DNA of 5,671 nucleotides, from assembly GCA_025353525.1 (NCBI GenBank), contig JANXOO010000905.1:1-5671 (forward strand), in the 5' to 3' direction. A program made the translations under genes and the position numbers. The stretch comes from Schlesneria sp. (lineage in GTDB: Bacteria > Planctomycetota > Planctomycetia > Planctomycetales > Planctomycetaceae). Below, one piece after another: positions 1 to 5,671 of the stretch (within the stretch, counting starts at the first letter, position 1; each line of letters starts with the position of its first letter). The notes below the pieces were generated by a model. The model was not told the origin of the DNA, searched no databases, and was given only the letters and a program-made list of their open reading frames with translations.

Positions 1-2520
1 GCCACCACCACCACCGCCGCAAACCCTGGCTGCAGTTTTGACGCAGTCTGATGCGTTCAATCCTTTGGAAACCAGAACATCTTTGCTCACTGATGAGATG
101 AACGCGACTTTGTCATCCGTCACCAGACCCAGCAGGATCACAACCGACGGTGCTTTTTCGCGAATCCGGTCGACGAAGTCTTTCAGCGATTCGCGAGGAT
201 AACCTGCTGCATTGTGGACGATCAATTTCACTCCGCCAATCGTTTCGGCTTTGCTGACAAGTTGCTCGGCAGCGTCTGCCAGAGACGCGACCGTGTGTTT
301 CGAAAGTTCTTTTCGCGCGTCACGCAATTCGGCCTGGAGTGTTTCAATCTTGCCAGGAAGCTCGTCGGGCTGGGCTTTCAACAGTGCCGAGGCGTGTTTG
401 ACCAGTTCTTCTGTGGCCCGGATTCGAGCCAATGCTTTGGGTCCGGTCAGACACGTGATTCGGCGAACACCCGCCGCCACCAATTCGTCCCGGACGACGC
501 GGCACAGCCCCACTTGACCCGTGTTGCTCAGATGAGTCCCTCCGCATAGTTCACGGCTGAATTCGCCCATGCTGACAACGCGCACGTTGTCGGGATATTT
601 TTCGCCGAACAGCGCCATCGCGCCTAACTGCCGGGCTTCGGCAATCGGCATCAAACGTGTTGAAACAGGAGCCCCTTCCGCGATTCGAGTGTTGATTTCG
701 TCTTCGATCGCGATCAGTTCCTCCGGCAATAACCCTTTCGGATGAGCAAAGTCGAATCGCAACTCGTCTTGCTGCACCTTGGAACCCCGTTGCGTGGCGT
801 TCTCGCCGAGATACTTTCGCAGAGCGTGATGCAGGATGTGCGTCGCCGAATGAGCGCGACGAATTCCTGATCGTCGCGAGGTATCGACGCTGGCGTGTAT
901 CTTTGTACCAACGGACAGTCGTCCCGTCGTCAGGACGCCAATATGAACGAGTAATTCACCGTCACGTTGTGTCTCTTGTATATCAAAAGCCAGACCGCTG
1001 CCGGTCAATTGGCCGATGTCTCCCACCTGACCGCCTGCTTCCCCGTATAACGGAGACTGGTTCAGAACGACCGCGACCTGCACTCCGATCCTGTCGAACG
1101 AACTGGCCAATTGTCCATCAGCGATGATTCCGACGATTTCTCCGTCGGCTTCCGTCGAATCGTAGCCCAGGAATTGAGTCCCGCCGTTCTTTCTCAACGT
1201 ATCCAGCGGTCCGGCGGACATCACTGAATTAGCAAATGCTCCGCGTCCGCTGGTCTGCTTGTGCTGTTCTTTGCATTCTCTGAACCGGTTCATATCGACC
1301 GACAGTCCCTCGTTCGTGGCGAGCGATTCGGTCAATTCGATCAGGAATCCGTCGGTCTGATGCAGGTCAAACGCGGCATCGCCCGAGATGGATTTCGAGC
1401 CCTCTTTTTTCGCAGCATCGACGAGTTTTTGAAAACGGCCGACACCCGATTCGACGACTCGCAAGAACTGTTTTTCCTCTTCCTTTATGGCATTCTGGAC
1501 GGCTTCGACCGTTTGCCCAAATTCCGGATAGGGGCCTTTCATCATCCGGGCGACGACAGGAACAAGCTGCGACAGGAACGGTTCATGCGTCCCCAGCAGG
1601 AATCCTTCCATCGAAGCGCGGCGCAACAGCAGCCTGACGATGTAGTTTTCTTTCTCGGGACCCGGTCCGCAGCCTTCATGCAGCGCGAACGAGCAGGCTC
1701 GAACGTGATCGGCGATCCGTCGCAAGGCACGCCCTTCAGGAGCACCGTATTCGTATTTGACGCCGACAAGATCGCCAGCGGCCTGGCAGATCGGCTTAAG
1801 GATATCAATCTCAAAGTTGCTGAGGACGCCCTGTAATGTCGAGGCGCAGCGTTCGAGTCCCATTCCCGTGTCGATATTCTTTTTCGGCAGCGGTTGCAGA
1901 TTGTTTGGCGGTGCACCGACCCGATTGAACTGGGTGAACACCAGATTCCAGATTTCGACGGTTTTCGTCGAGCCTGGTGGCAGATAGTAGATTTCACTGC
2001 ACGGACCGCAGACTCCGTCAGGCCCCAGCGACGGCGACGATGCCGGCCAGAAATTCTCGCCTTCGTCCTCGCGAGAGATACGATTGGCCGGAAGTTTGAT
2101 CTCGCGATTCCAGATGTTGAATGCCTCTTCGTCGTCAAGATAGACGGTGACCGTCAGTCGGGTCGGGTCAAGTCCCAGCCATTCCTTGTCCGTCAGGAAC
2201 TCCCATGCCCAATGGATGGCGTCGCGTTTGAAGTAGTCACCGAACGAAAAATTGCCCAGCATTTCGAAAAATGTGTGGTGATAGGCCGTGATTCCGACAT
2301 TGCCGATATCACCGGTCCGCAAACACTTTTGCGATGTCGTCGCCCTGGTAAAGGCGATCGGTCCGATTCCCAGGAACTGGTTCTTGAACTGGTTCATCCC
2401 CGCTGGAGTAAACAGTACGGTCGGGTCGTCTTTTGGAACCAGCACATCAGAAGGACGGCGAATGCATCCTTTTGACTCAAAGAATGACAGGTACTTTTCT
2501 CGCAGTTCATCAGTATTCAT
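1..2520 (-). CDS. alaS: Alanyl-tRNA synthetase (partial, C-terminus cut by window edge)
   Basis: Cytoplasmic class II aminoacyl-tRNA synthetase that charges tRNA-Ala with alanine and clears mischarged Ser/Gly-tRNA-Ala. The frame is open for 840 codons from the ATG at 2520-2518 and begins [18 protein letters not shown], a typical AlaRS start. The aminoacylation core comes first: a [11 protein letters not shown] stretch near residues 40-50, motif 2 ([16 protein letters not shown]) from about residue 80, and motif 3 GMGLER at 219-224. The editing domain carries HSATH at residues 557-561 and CGGTH at 659-663, giving all four zinc-site ligands (His557, His561, Cys659, His663), close to the E. coli positions. 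A C-terminal oligomerisation domain follows and is cut in a run of six glycines (835-840), which in the family precedes RPDMAQAGG. Against the E. coli length of about 875 residues, some 30-40 are missing. I see no internal stop or frameshift. Only a weak GGAAG lies about 15 bases upstream of the ATG. It is divergent from the polyketide synthase. Confidence 0.97.
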   Translation of the reverse strand, partial: MNTDELREKYLSFFESKGCIRRPSDVLVPKDDPTVLFTPAGMNQFKNQFLGIGPIAFTRATTSQKCLRTGDIGNVGITAYHHTFFEMLGNFSFGDYFKRDAIHWAWEFLTDKEWLGLDPTRLTVTVYLDDEEAFNIWNREIKLPANRISREDEGENFWPASSPSLGPDGVCGPCSEIYYLPPGSTKTVEIWNLVFTQFNRVGAPPNNLQPLPKKNIDTGMGLERCASTLQGVLSNFEIDILKPICQAAGDLVGVKYEYGAPEGRALRRIADHVRACSFALHEGCGPGPEKENYIVRLLLRRASMEGFLLGTHEPFLSQLVPVVARMMKGPYPEFGQTVEAVQNAIKEEEKQFLRVVESGVGRFQKLVDAAKKEGSKSISGDAAFDLHQTDGFLIELTESLATNEGLSVDMNRFRECKEQHKQTSGRGAFANSVMSAGPLDTLRKNGGTQFLGYDSTEADGEIVGIIADGQLASSFDRIGVQVAVVLNQSPLYGEAGGQVGDIGQLTGSGLAFDIQETQRDGELLVHIGVLTTGRLSVGTKIHASVDTSRRSGIRRAHSATHILHHALRKYLGENATQRGSKVQQDELRFDFAHPKGLLPEELIAIEDEINTRIAEGAPVSTRLMPIAEARQLGAMALFGEKYPDNVRVVSMGEFSRELCGGTHLSNTGQVGLCRVVRDELVAAGVRRITCLTGPKALARIRATEELVKHASALLKAQPDELPGKIETLQAELRDARKELSKHTVASLADAAEQLVSKAETIGGVKLIVHNAAGYPRESLKDFVDRIREKAPSVVILLGLVTDDKVAFISSVSKDVLVSKGLNASDCVKTAARVCGGGGGG

Positions 2521-2618
2521 AAAAAGTCCGTTTGACTTCCGTGACGCGGCAGGATGCGATCTGCATGGCTTGCTGCACGAGTTGAGACATCTCACATGGC
2601 GACCGGCAGTGGAATCTT

Positions 2619-2675
2619 TACCGGCTGAAAAACGGGGACTGGCTCCATGTCGTCCAGGTGCCTCCCCTTATTTCG
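2619..2675 (+). repeat. REP-like imperfect palindrome, element A
   Basis: This palindromic element lies in the alaS leader. Its left arm is CGGGGACTGGCTCC (2633-2646) and its right arm AGGTGCCTCCCC (2656-2667). The arms pair as GGGGA-GGC-CC with a two-base bulge and a short loop. It begins TACCGG, followed by the 15-base core CTGAAAAACGGGGAC (2625-2639), which recurs exactly in inverted orientation at 4227-4241 (element B). From memory, GGGGAC-n-GTCCCC palindromes of this style are common as dispersed intergenic repeats in Planctomycetota, but I cannot verify that here. It could also act as a leader hairpin for alaS, since it would lie in the 5' untranslated region. Confidence 0.6.
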
Positions 2676-2703
2676 ATAATTTGACTCAATTCATGCCGCG
2701 CGA

Positions 2704-2712
2704 AGTATAGCA
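2704..2712 (-). promoter_or_regulatory. Candidate extended -10 promoter for alaS
   Basis: Read leftward, the sequence is TGCTATACT: a TGn extension followed by TATACT, which matches the sigma-70 TATAAT consensus at five of six positions. No good -35 hexamer lies at 16-18 bases; the nearest TTGAAC is too far upstream (2744-2739). If used, the transcript would start near 2697 and carry a leader of about 175 bases that includes element A. This is inferred from sequence only. Confidence 0.4.
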
Positions 2713-2851
2713 GGCCCCTGCCGTTCATTGGAAAATGGGTTCAAAATCGACGTCGGACGTCAAATCGCCCTGATTCGCCTGAAAAGATAACAAAAGATGT
2801 TGTTTTGGGCGACTCTTCTGCGGTTCTGGAGGATTTGGGGAAGGCAAAGAA

Positions 2852-2875
2852 TCCAGGTTTTGCTACAATCCTGGA
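2852..2875 (+). promoter_or_regulatory. Candidate extended -10 promoter for the synthase, inside an inverted repeat
   Basis: TGCTACAAT (2861-2869) is an extended -10 (TGn plus TACAAT, five of six consensus positions) facing the polyketide synthase. It is bracketed exactly by TCCAGG (2852-2857) and its reverse complement CCTGGA (2870-2875). The 12-base spacer holds the whole -10 element. Such placement would suit a repressor operator overlapping RNA polymerase contacts. There is no clear -35 box. The start codon lies about 165 bases downstream. Confidence 0.4.
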
Positions 2876-2918
2876 CTGTCGTTTGCAGAGTAACGTGATC
2901 ATTGGCCCATTTCCGGCA

Positions 2919-2933
2919 CGAAGGGTCCCTTCG
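2919..2933. promoter_or_regulatory. Perfect dyad CGAAGGG-T-CCCTTCG in the synthase leader
   Basis: Two perfect 7-base arms surround a single central base, about 50 bases downstream of the extended -10 candidate and 107 bases upstream of the synthase ATG. As DNA it resembles a binding site for a dimeric regulator. As RNA only the outer four or five pairs could form a hairpin. No U-tract follows, so it is not an intrinsic terminator. The function is unknown. Confidence 0.4.
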
Positions 2934-3022
2934 ACCACATGCGTGCCATGTCAGAAATTGTGGCGTCGCGTTACAGAATCAAGCTCGAAAATGGATTATG
3001 CGAGTAGTTTTGACAGTACTCC

Positions 3023-3029
3023 AGGAAGG
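3023..3029 (+). promoter_or_regulatory. Ribosome binding site of the polyketide synthase
   Basis: AGGAAGG lies 11 bases before the ATG at 3041, slightly more than the usual spacing. It supports that start. In the same frame a TGA at 3011-3013 excludes any much longer N-terminus, and translation from 3041 begins with the family-typical MRIVISGIGTSVPEH. Confidence 0.65.
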
Positions 3030-3040
3030 TTGGATCGCGC

Positions 3041-4171
3041 ATGCGAATTGTGATTTCAGGAATCGGAACGTCAGTCCCCGAACATCATTTTGATCAGCAG
3101 GAAGCGGGAGAAGTCGCTGCACAATTCTGCTCGGCGACCCCCGAACAGGCGCACATGCTGAACGTGCTCTATCGTATGTCGGGCGTGGAATCGCGAGGCA
3201 GCGTAATCCTCGACAACGCCGACGGGCCATTGACCGATCGGCAGAAGTTCTTTCCGCCCATCAGTCCTGAATTTCCCAGTGGCCCGACAACCGAAACGCG
3301 TCTGGAACGTTTCGGCGAGGTGGCAGGTCCGTTGGCACTCACTTCATCAAGAAAAGCGATCGAACGCAGCGGCGTCGATGCCAGGGATATTACGCATCTG
3401 ATCACTGTCACATGCAGCGGGTTCGTGGCACCCGGATTCGATTTCACCCTGATCAACGAATTGCCACTGCGGCCCGAAGTCGAGCGAACTCAAATCGGAT
3501 TTATGGGCTGTCACGCGGCCCTGAACGCACTCCGGGTTGCCCGAGCGTTCGTCGCCGCCGATCCGACCTCCGTCGTGCTGATCTGTTGCGTTGAAATCTG
3601 TACTCTGCACTACCAGTACGGATGGGATCCCGAACAAATTGTGGCGAATTCACTGTTCGCGGATGGAAGTGGCGCTTGCGTCGTCCAGGCCCAACCTTCG
3701 GTGAATTCTGAATCGAATGGCAGAAACGGCAGCCACCCGAAACAACCACTCTCGCAGATTATTTCGAGCGGTTCGGTCGTGTTACCGGATTCGGCTGATG
3801 CGATGACATGGCGCGTTGGCGATCATGGTTTTCGGATGACACTTTCGTCGCGCGTTCCAGGCTTGCTCGCAATGCATCTTCGCACATGGATGACCAGATG
3901 GCTCGGTAAAAACGGCCTCACCCCTGAAGAGATCGTCACTTGGGCCGTGCATCCGGGTGGCCCACGGATCCTGAATGCGTTTGCGGAAGCAATGTCGATT
4001 CCGCCGACGGCACTGAGTGTTTCACGTGACATCATGCGAACTCACGGAAACATGTCGTCGCCGACGGTATTGTTCGTCCTTGACCGATTGCGCGACCAGG
4101 GTGCTTCCGGTCCATGCGTCGCGATCGGTTTTGGCCCTGGACTTGTCGCCGAAGCGACGCTGATCACGTGA
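3041..4171 (+). CDS. Type III polyketide synthase (chalcone/stilbene synthase family)
   Basis: A 376-residue cytosolic homodimeric-type condensing enzyme. The family extends an acyl-CoA starter with malonyl-CoA units and cyclises the chain to a pyrone, resorcinol or phloroglucinol-type product. The N-terminal thiolase-fold half includes HLITVTCSGF (119-128). The nucleophile Cys157 is in GFMGCHAAL, and SLFADGSGA (204-212) follows. The C-terminal half holds His304 in WAVHPGGPRI, Asn337 in THGNMSSPTVLF and the GFGPG loop (363-367), so the Cys-His-Asn triad is complete. Length is normal (350-400). By motif alignment, the first gatekeeper Phe (CHS Phe215) is kept as Phe206, and the second (CHS Phe265) corresponds to Met266. 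A Ser/Asn/Gly-rich loop around 217-236 appears longer than in plant enzymes. No methyltransferase, oxidoreductase or other tailoring gene is adjacent, so it is a single-gene unit. The starter and product cannot be read from sequence. It is not FabH or HMG-CoA synthase, because Asn in GNMSS together with GFGPG is type III PKS-like. Confidence 0.95.
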   Translation: MRIVISGIGTSVPEHHFDQQEAGEVAAQFCSATPEQAHMLNVLYRMSGVESRGSVILDNADGPLTDRQKFFPPISPEFPSGPTTETRLERFGEVAGPLALTSSRKAIERSGVDARDITHLITVTCSGFVAPGFDFTLINELPLRPEVERTQIGFMGCHAALNALRVARAFVAADPTSVVLICCVEICTLHYQYGWDPEQIVANSLFADGSGACVVQAQPSVNSESNGRNGSHPKQPLSQIISSGSVVLPDSADAMTWRVGDHGFRMTLSSRVPGLLAMHLRTWMTRWLGKNGLTPEEIVTWAVHPGGPRILNAFAEAMSIPPTALSVSRDIMRTHGNMSSPTVLFVLDRLRDQGASGPCVAIGFGPGLVAEATLIT

Positions 4172-4191
4172 TTCGTTCTCACGTGGGTTTG

Positions 4192-4250
4192 AAAGAAAAG
4201 AGGACAGGCGCCACGAAGACCCCGGGGTCCCCGTTTTTCAGTGACCGGTA
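4192..4250 (-). repeat. REP-like imperfect palindrome, element B (inverted copy of A)
   Basis: Read on the minus strand it starts TACCGG, then TCA, then the same CTGAAAAACGGGGAC core found in element A. A diverged middle follows, then GGCGCCTGTCCTC and a T-rich end, matching the layout of A's right arm (GGTGCCTCCCC). The two elements therefore look homologous over roughly 55 bases and point in opposite directions, with their TACCGG ends outermost around the synthase. The three-base TCA difference and the divergent centre show they are old or loosely constrained copies. Confidence 0.6.
4196..4240. terminator. Probable bidirectional terminator between convergent genes
   Basis: It lies 25 bases after the synthase stop and 31 bases before the protease stop. 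On the plus strand a GC-rich foldable stretch ends in GTCCCCG and then TTTTT (4234-4238). GGAC (4202-4205) can pair with GTCC (4227-4230), extended outward by a G-C pair and A-T pairs around two mismatches. A perfect 12-base palindrome GACCCCGGGGTC (4218-4229) offers an alternative fold. Read leftward, the same structure is followed by CCTCTTTTCTTTC, giving a U-rich tail for the protease transcript. It overlaps element B. Confidence 0.55.
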
Positions 4251-4270
4251 TTTCCTTTCCTGCCTGCCGC

Positions 4271-5671
4271 CTAAAATTCGTCCGTGATTTTGACGACCCG
4301 GCCCTGGGGAACACCGGAATGCGATTCACTGAATCGCAGAGAGACGGTACCCGTCAGGGACTTGACTGCGGCATAAAACTCCGCAGGGGTCCGCACCGGG
4401 GTTTCGTTGACGTGCGTGATGAAGTTGCCCGCTTCGATTCGCGCCGCCTGGGCTGGTGAATCGGGTTTGACCCGAATCACAAGGACGCGGCGCGCATCGG
4501 TAAACGGATCCTTGAACCGTTCGCGTGCCGTGGAATAATCGACCGACAACCCGCGCCACGGTGAATATCGGGGGCTCGTTTCAATAATTCCTTCGTCGTC
4601 CCGAACGGGCCACTTGCCAAGCCTGACGGGCAGCAGCGCGACCCCTCCCAACCGTCGCCAGACACCGATCGATATCCTTTGGTCGGGCCCATGCAATCCG
4701 ACGAGTCGCATCAGATCCGCCACCGAACGGACAGGCTCGTCTTCAACGCTCAGGATCACGTCGCCGGGCGAAATGCCGGCCAGTTGTGCGGGCGAACCCT
4801 GAGTCACATCGTGAACTTCTGCCGCAGACTGTTGTGGCAAACCTGTACCGAGGCTCGCAAATCGCCCCTTGTCGATCTCTGCAGGAGCGATTCCCAGCAT
4901 CCCGTATTCGACCTCTTGCCCCGCCAGCAACGTACGAATGATGCGACGGGAATGTCGATCAATCGGGATTGCAAAACCAACCGATTGTTCGTATCCCTCG
5001 ATTGCCGCCAACGATGTCCCCAACCCGATCAGTTCGCCCTTGAGGTTCAGGACGGGACCGCCGCTGAGGCCAAGGTTCATTCGTGCGTCCAGTTGCATCA
5101 TCGCACCCAGTCGGTAGAGCATCGAACCTTTCAGAATGTCTTCGCGATCAGTCGGTTCAACAGTGAACGGCTGGCGAGTCAAATTGCTGATCATGCCCCA
5201 ACTGACACTGGCCGATCCGTCCCGGGCGATCGCGTGCGGGTTTCCCAGCAAGATGACGAACTGACCTTTGCGTGGTGGCGAGGCAGTCTCCCAGTCCAGG
5301 CCCGGGAAGTCAGCCGATTCGATCAATGCGTCATTCCAGTTCAAACGTAAAACGGCAAGATCACTGCGCGGGTCTGCAGCGATGATTGCCCCTCGGCAGC
5401 CCCTTCGATCTGAAAAATGAACCAGCAGTCTGGTTTTGTCGTCCGTTTCAAAGACGGGATAAACGGGGCCTCCCCGAACCACATGATAATTCGTCAGGAC
5501 CAGCCGTTCGGAGTCTTTCCCGGAAACAATCAGACAGCCGGTACCGAATTCGCTCGGCACAATGTCGATTTCTCGCGGTTGTTCGTCTTGCCGGTGCGGG
5601 TGAAACGGAAATGCCCTGTTTCTGTTCTGCCGAACTTCATTCGGAGCGGGTGTGATACGAGCAATACTGAC
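4271..5671 (-). CDS. Trypsin-like (HtrA/DegP-type) serine protease with two PDZ domains (partial, N-terminus cut)
   Basis: Serine endopeptidase of the S1C/HtrA kind, probably acting outside the cytoplasm on misfolded or specific substrates. The stop is TAG at 4273-4271. A GTG at 5560 could be taken as a start, but the frame stays open for 37 more codons to the window edge. Those codons read like the first beta strands of the protease fold (VSIARITPAPNEV), so the real start and any signal peptide lie beyond 5671. Counting from the edge, the triad is His63 in LTNYHVV, Asp104 in RSDLAVLRL and Ser203 in GLSGGPVLN, all present, so it is likely active. The usual GNSGG is GLSGG here. PDZ1 spans about residues 254-352 (YGMLGI; SPAQLAGISPGDVILSV) and PDZ2 about 370-460 (WRGLSV; SPAQAARIEAGNFITHV). 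At least 466 residues are visible. It is convergent with the synthase. The exact Deg subfamily cannot be assigned. Confidence 0.93.
   Translation of the reverse strand, partial: VSIARITPAPNEVRQNRNRAFPFHPHRQDEQPREIDIVPSEFGTGCLIVSGKDSERLVLTNYHVVRGGPVYPVFETDDKTRLLVHFSDRRGCRGAIIAADPRSDLAVLRLNWNDALIESADFPGLDWETASPPRKGQFVILLGNPHAIARDGSASVSWGMISNLTRQPFTVEPTDREDILKGSMLYRLGAMMQLDARMNLGLSGGPVLNLKGELIGLGTSLAAIEGYEQSVGFAIPIDRHSRRIIRTLLAGQEVEYGMLGIAPAEIDKGRFASLGTGLPQQSAAEVHDVTQGSPAQLAGISPGDVILSVEDEPVRSVADLMRLVGLHGPDQRISIGVWRRLGGVALLPVRLGKWPVRDDEGIIETSPRYSPWRGLSVDYSTARERFKDPFTDARRVLVIRVKPDSPAQAARIEAGNFITHVNETPVRTPAEFYAAVKSLTGTVSLRFSESHSGVPQGRVVKITDEF

Larger units (their letters stand above)
2521..3040. 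other. 520-base divergent intergenic region
   Basis: This is the shared control region between alaS (leftward) and the type III polyketide synthase (rightward). I see no convincing gene in it. The open frames that cross it start at TTG or similar codons, lack ribosome binding sites and have no recognisable protein features. It contains, from left to right, the alaS leader with palindromic element A (2619-2675), a leftward extended -10 candidate (2704-2712), a rightward extended -10 candidate inside a 6-base inverted repeat (2852-2875), a perfect 7-base-arm dyad (2919-2933), and the ribosome binding site of the synthase (3023-3029). The synthase-side leader of roughly 160 bases is long for a simple promoter. 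Confidence 0.75.

Noticed and set aside
1542..2138. Minus-strand 198-codon open frame
   Set aside because: It is an out-of-frame reading of alaS itself, with Arg/Ser-rich composition typical of a shifted GC-rich gene.
1261..2475. Long plus-strand open frames of about 190 codons (1261-1836 and 1894-2475)
   Set aside because: They lie antisense to alaS, whose motifs prove the minus-strand frame; their translations are Arg/Phe/Asp-rich with no recognisable domain and no ribosome binding site.
2681..2689. TTGACTCAA pseudo-palindrome and possible plus-strand -35 TTGACT
   Set aside because: The matching -10 (TATAGC) would need a 19-base spacer and is weak; too little to call a second promoter.
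2521..2700. T-box riboswitch in the alaS leader
   Set aside because: I found no conserved T-box sequence (TGGNACCGCG-like) or specifier stem; the palindrome matches the repeat downstream of the synthase instead.
2741..2938. Minus-strand 65-codon open frame in the intergenic region
   Set aside because: No ribosome binding site or recognisable features, and it covers the apparent regulatory dyads.
2805..3053. Possible small gene upstream of and overlapping the synthase start (82 codons, TTG start; also ATG at 2991)
   Set aside because: There is no ribosome binding site, no recognisable protein features, and it runs through the candidate promoter and dyads. A short translated leader from 2991 cannot be excluded but has no support.
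4022..4185. CACGTG palindromes at 4023-4028, 4165-4170 and 4180-4185, two within TCACGTGA
   Set aside because: Two lie in coding sequence (one over the stop codon) and the spacing is irregular; six-base palindromes recur by chance.
4679..5350. Plus-strand 223-codon open frame
   Set aside because: It is antisense to the protease, whose catalytic triad and PDZ motifs are in the minus-strand frame.

Overview
The window suggests a Planctomycetota-like bacterium. This is an inference from gene content and style: a bacterial alanyl-tRNA synthetase, a stand-alone bacterial type III polyketide synthase, a secreted-type serine protease with two PDZ domains, moderate G+C by eye, weak ribosome binding sites, and REP-like GGGGAC palindromes between genes. 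No rRNA or lineage marker is present, so the phylum is not certain.

Layout. From position 1 to 2520 on the minus strand lies alaS, open across 840 codons and cut by the left edge at its glycine-rich C-terminal stretch. A 520-base divergent intergenic region follows (2521-3040). It holds an imperfect palindrome (element A), candidate extended -10 promoters facing both ways, and two dyads on the side of the next gene. From 3041 to 4171 on the plus strand is an intact type III polyketide synthase with a complete Cys-His-Asn triad. A 99-base convergent gap (4172-4270) holds a second palindrome (element B) that looks like a two-way terminator. From 4271 to the right edge on the minus strand is a trypsin-like protease with tandem PDZ domains, whose start lies outside the window.

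How the genes relate. The three genes are three separate transcription units: alaS and the synthase diverge, and the synthase and protease converge. alaS is a housekeeping gene and the protease is probably an envelope quality-control or processing enzyme. The synthase is the only specialised-metabolism gene visible and has no tailoring partner here. Elements A and B share a 15-base core and sit in opposite orientation on either side of the synthase, so the gene together with its control region is bracketed by an inverted repeat pair. No transposase, RNA gene, CRISPR array or unknown multi-gene system is visible.
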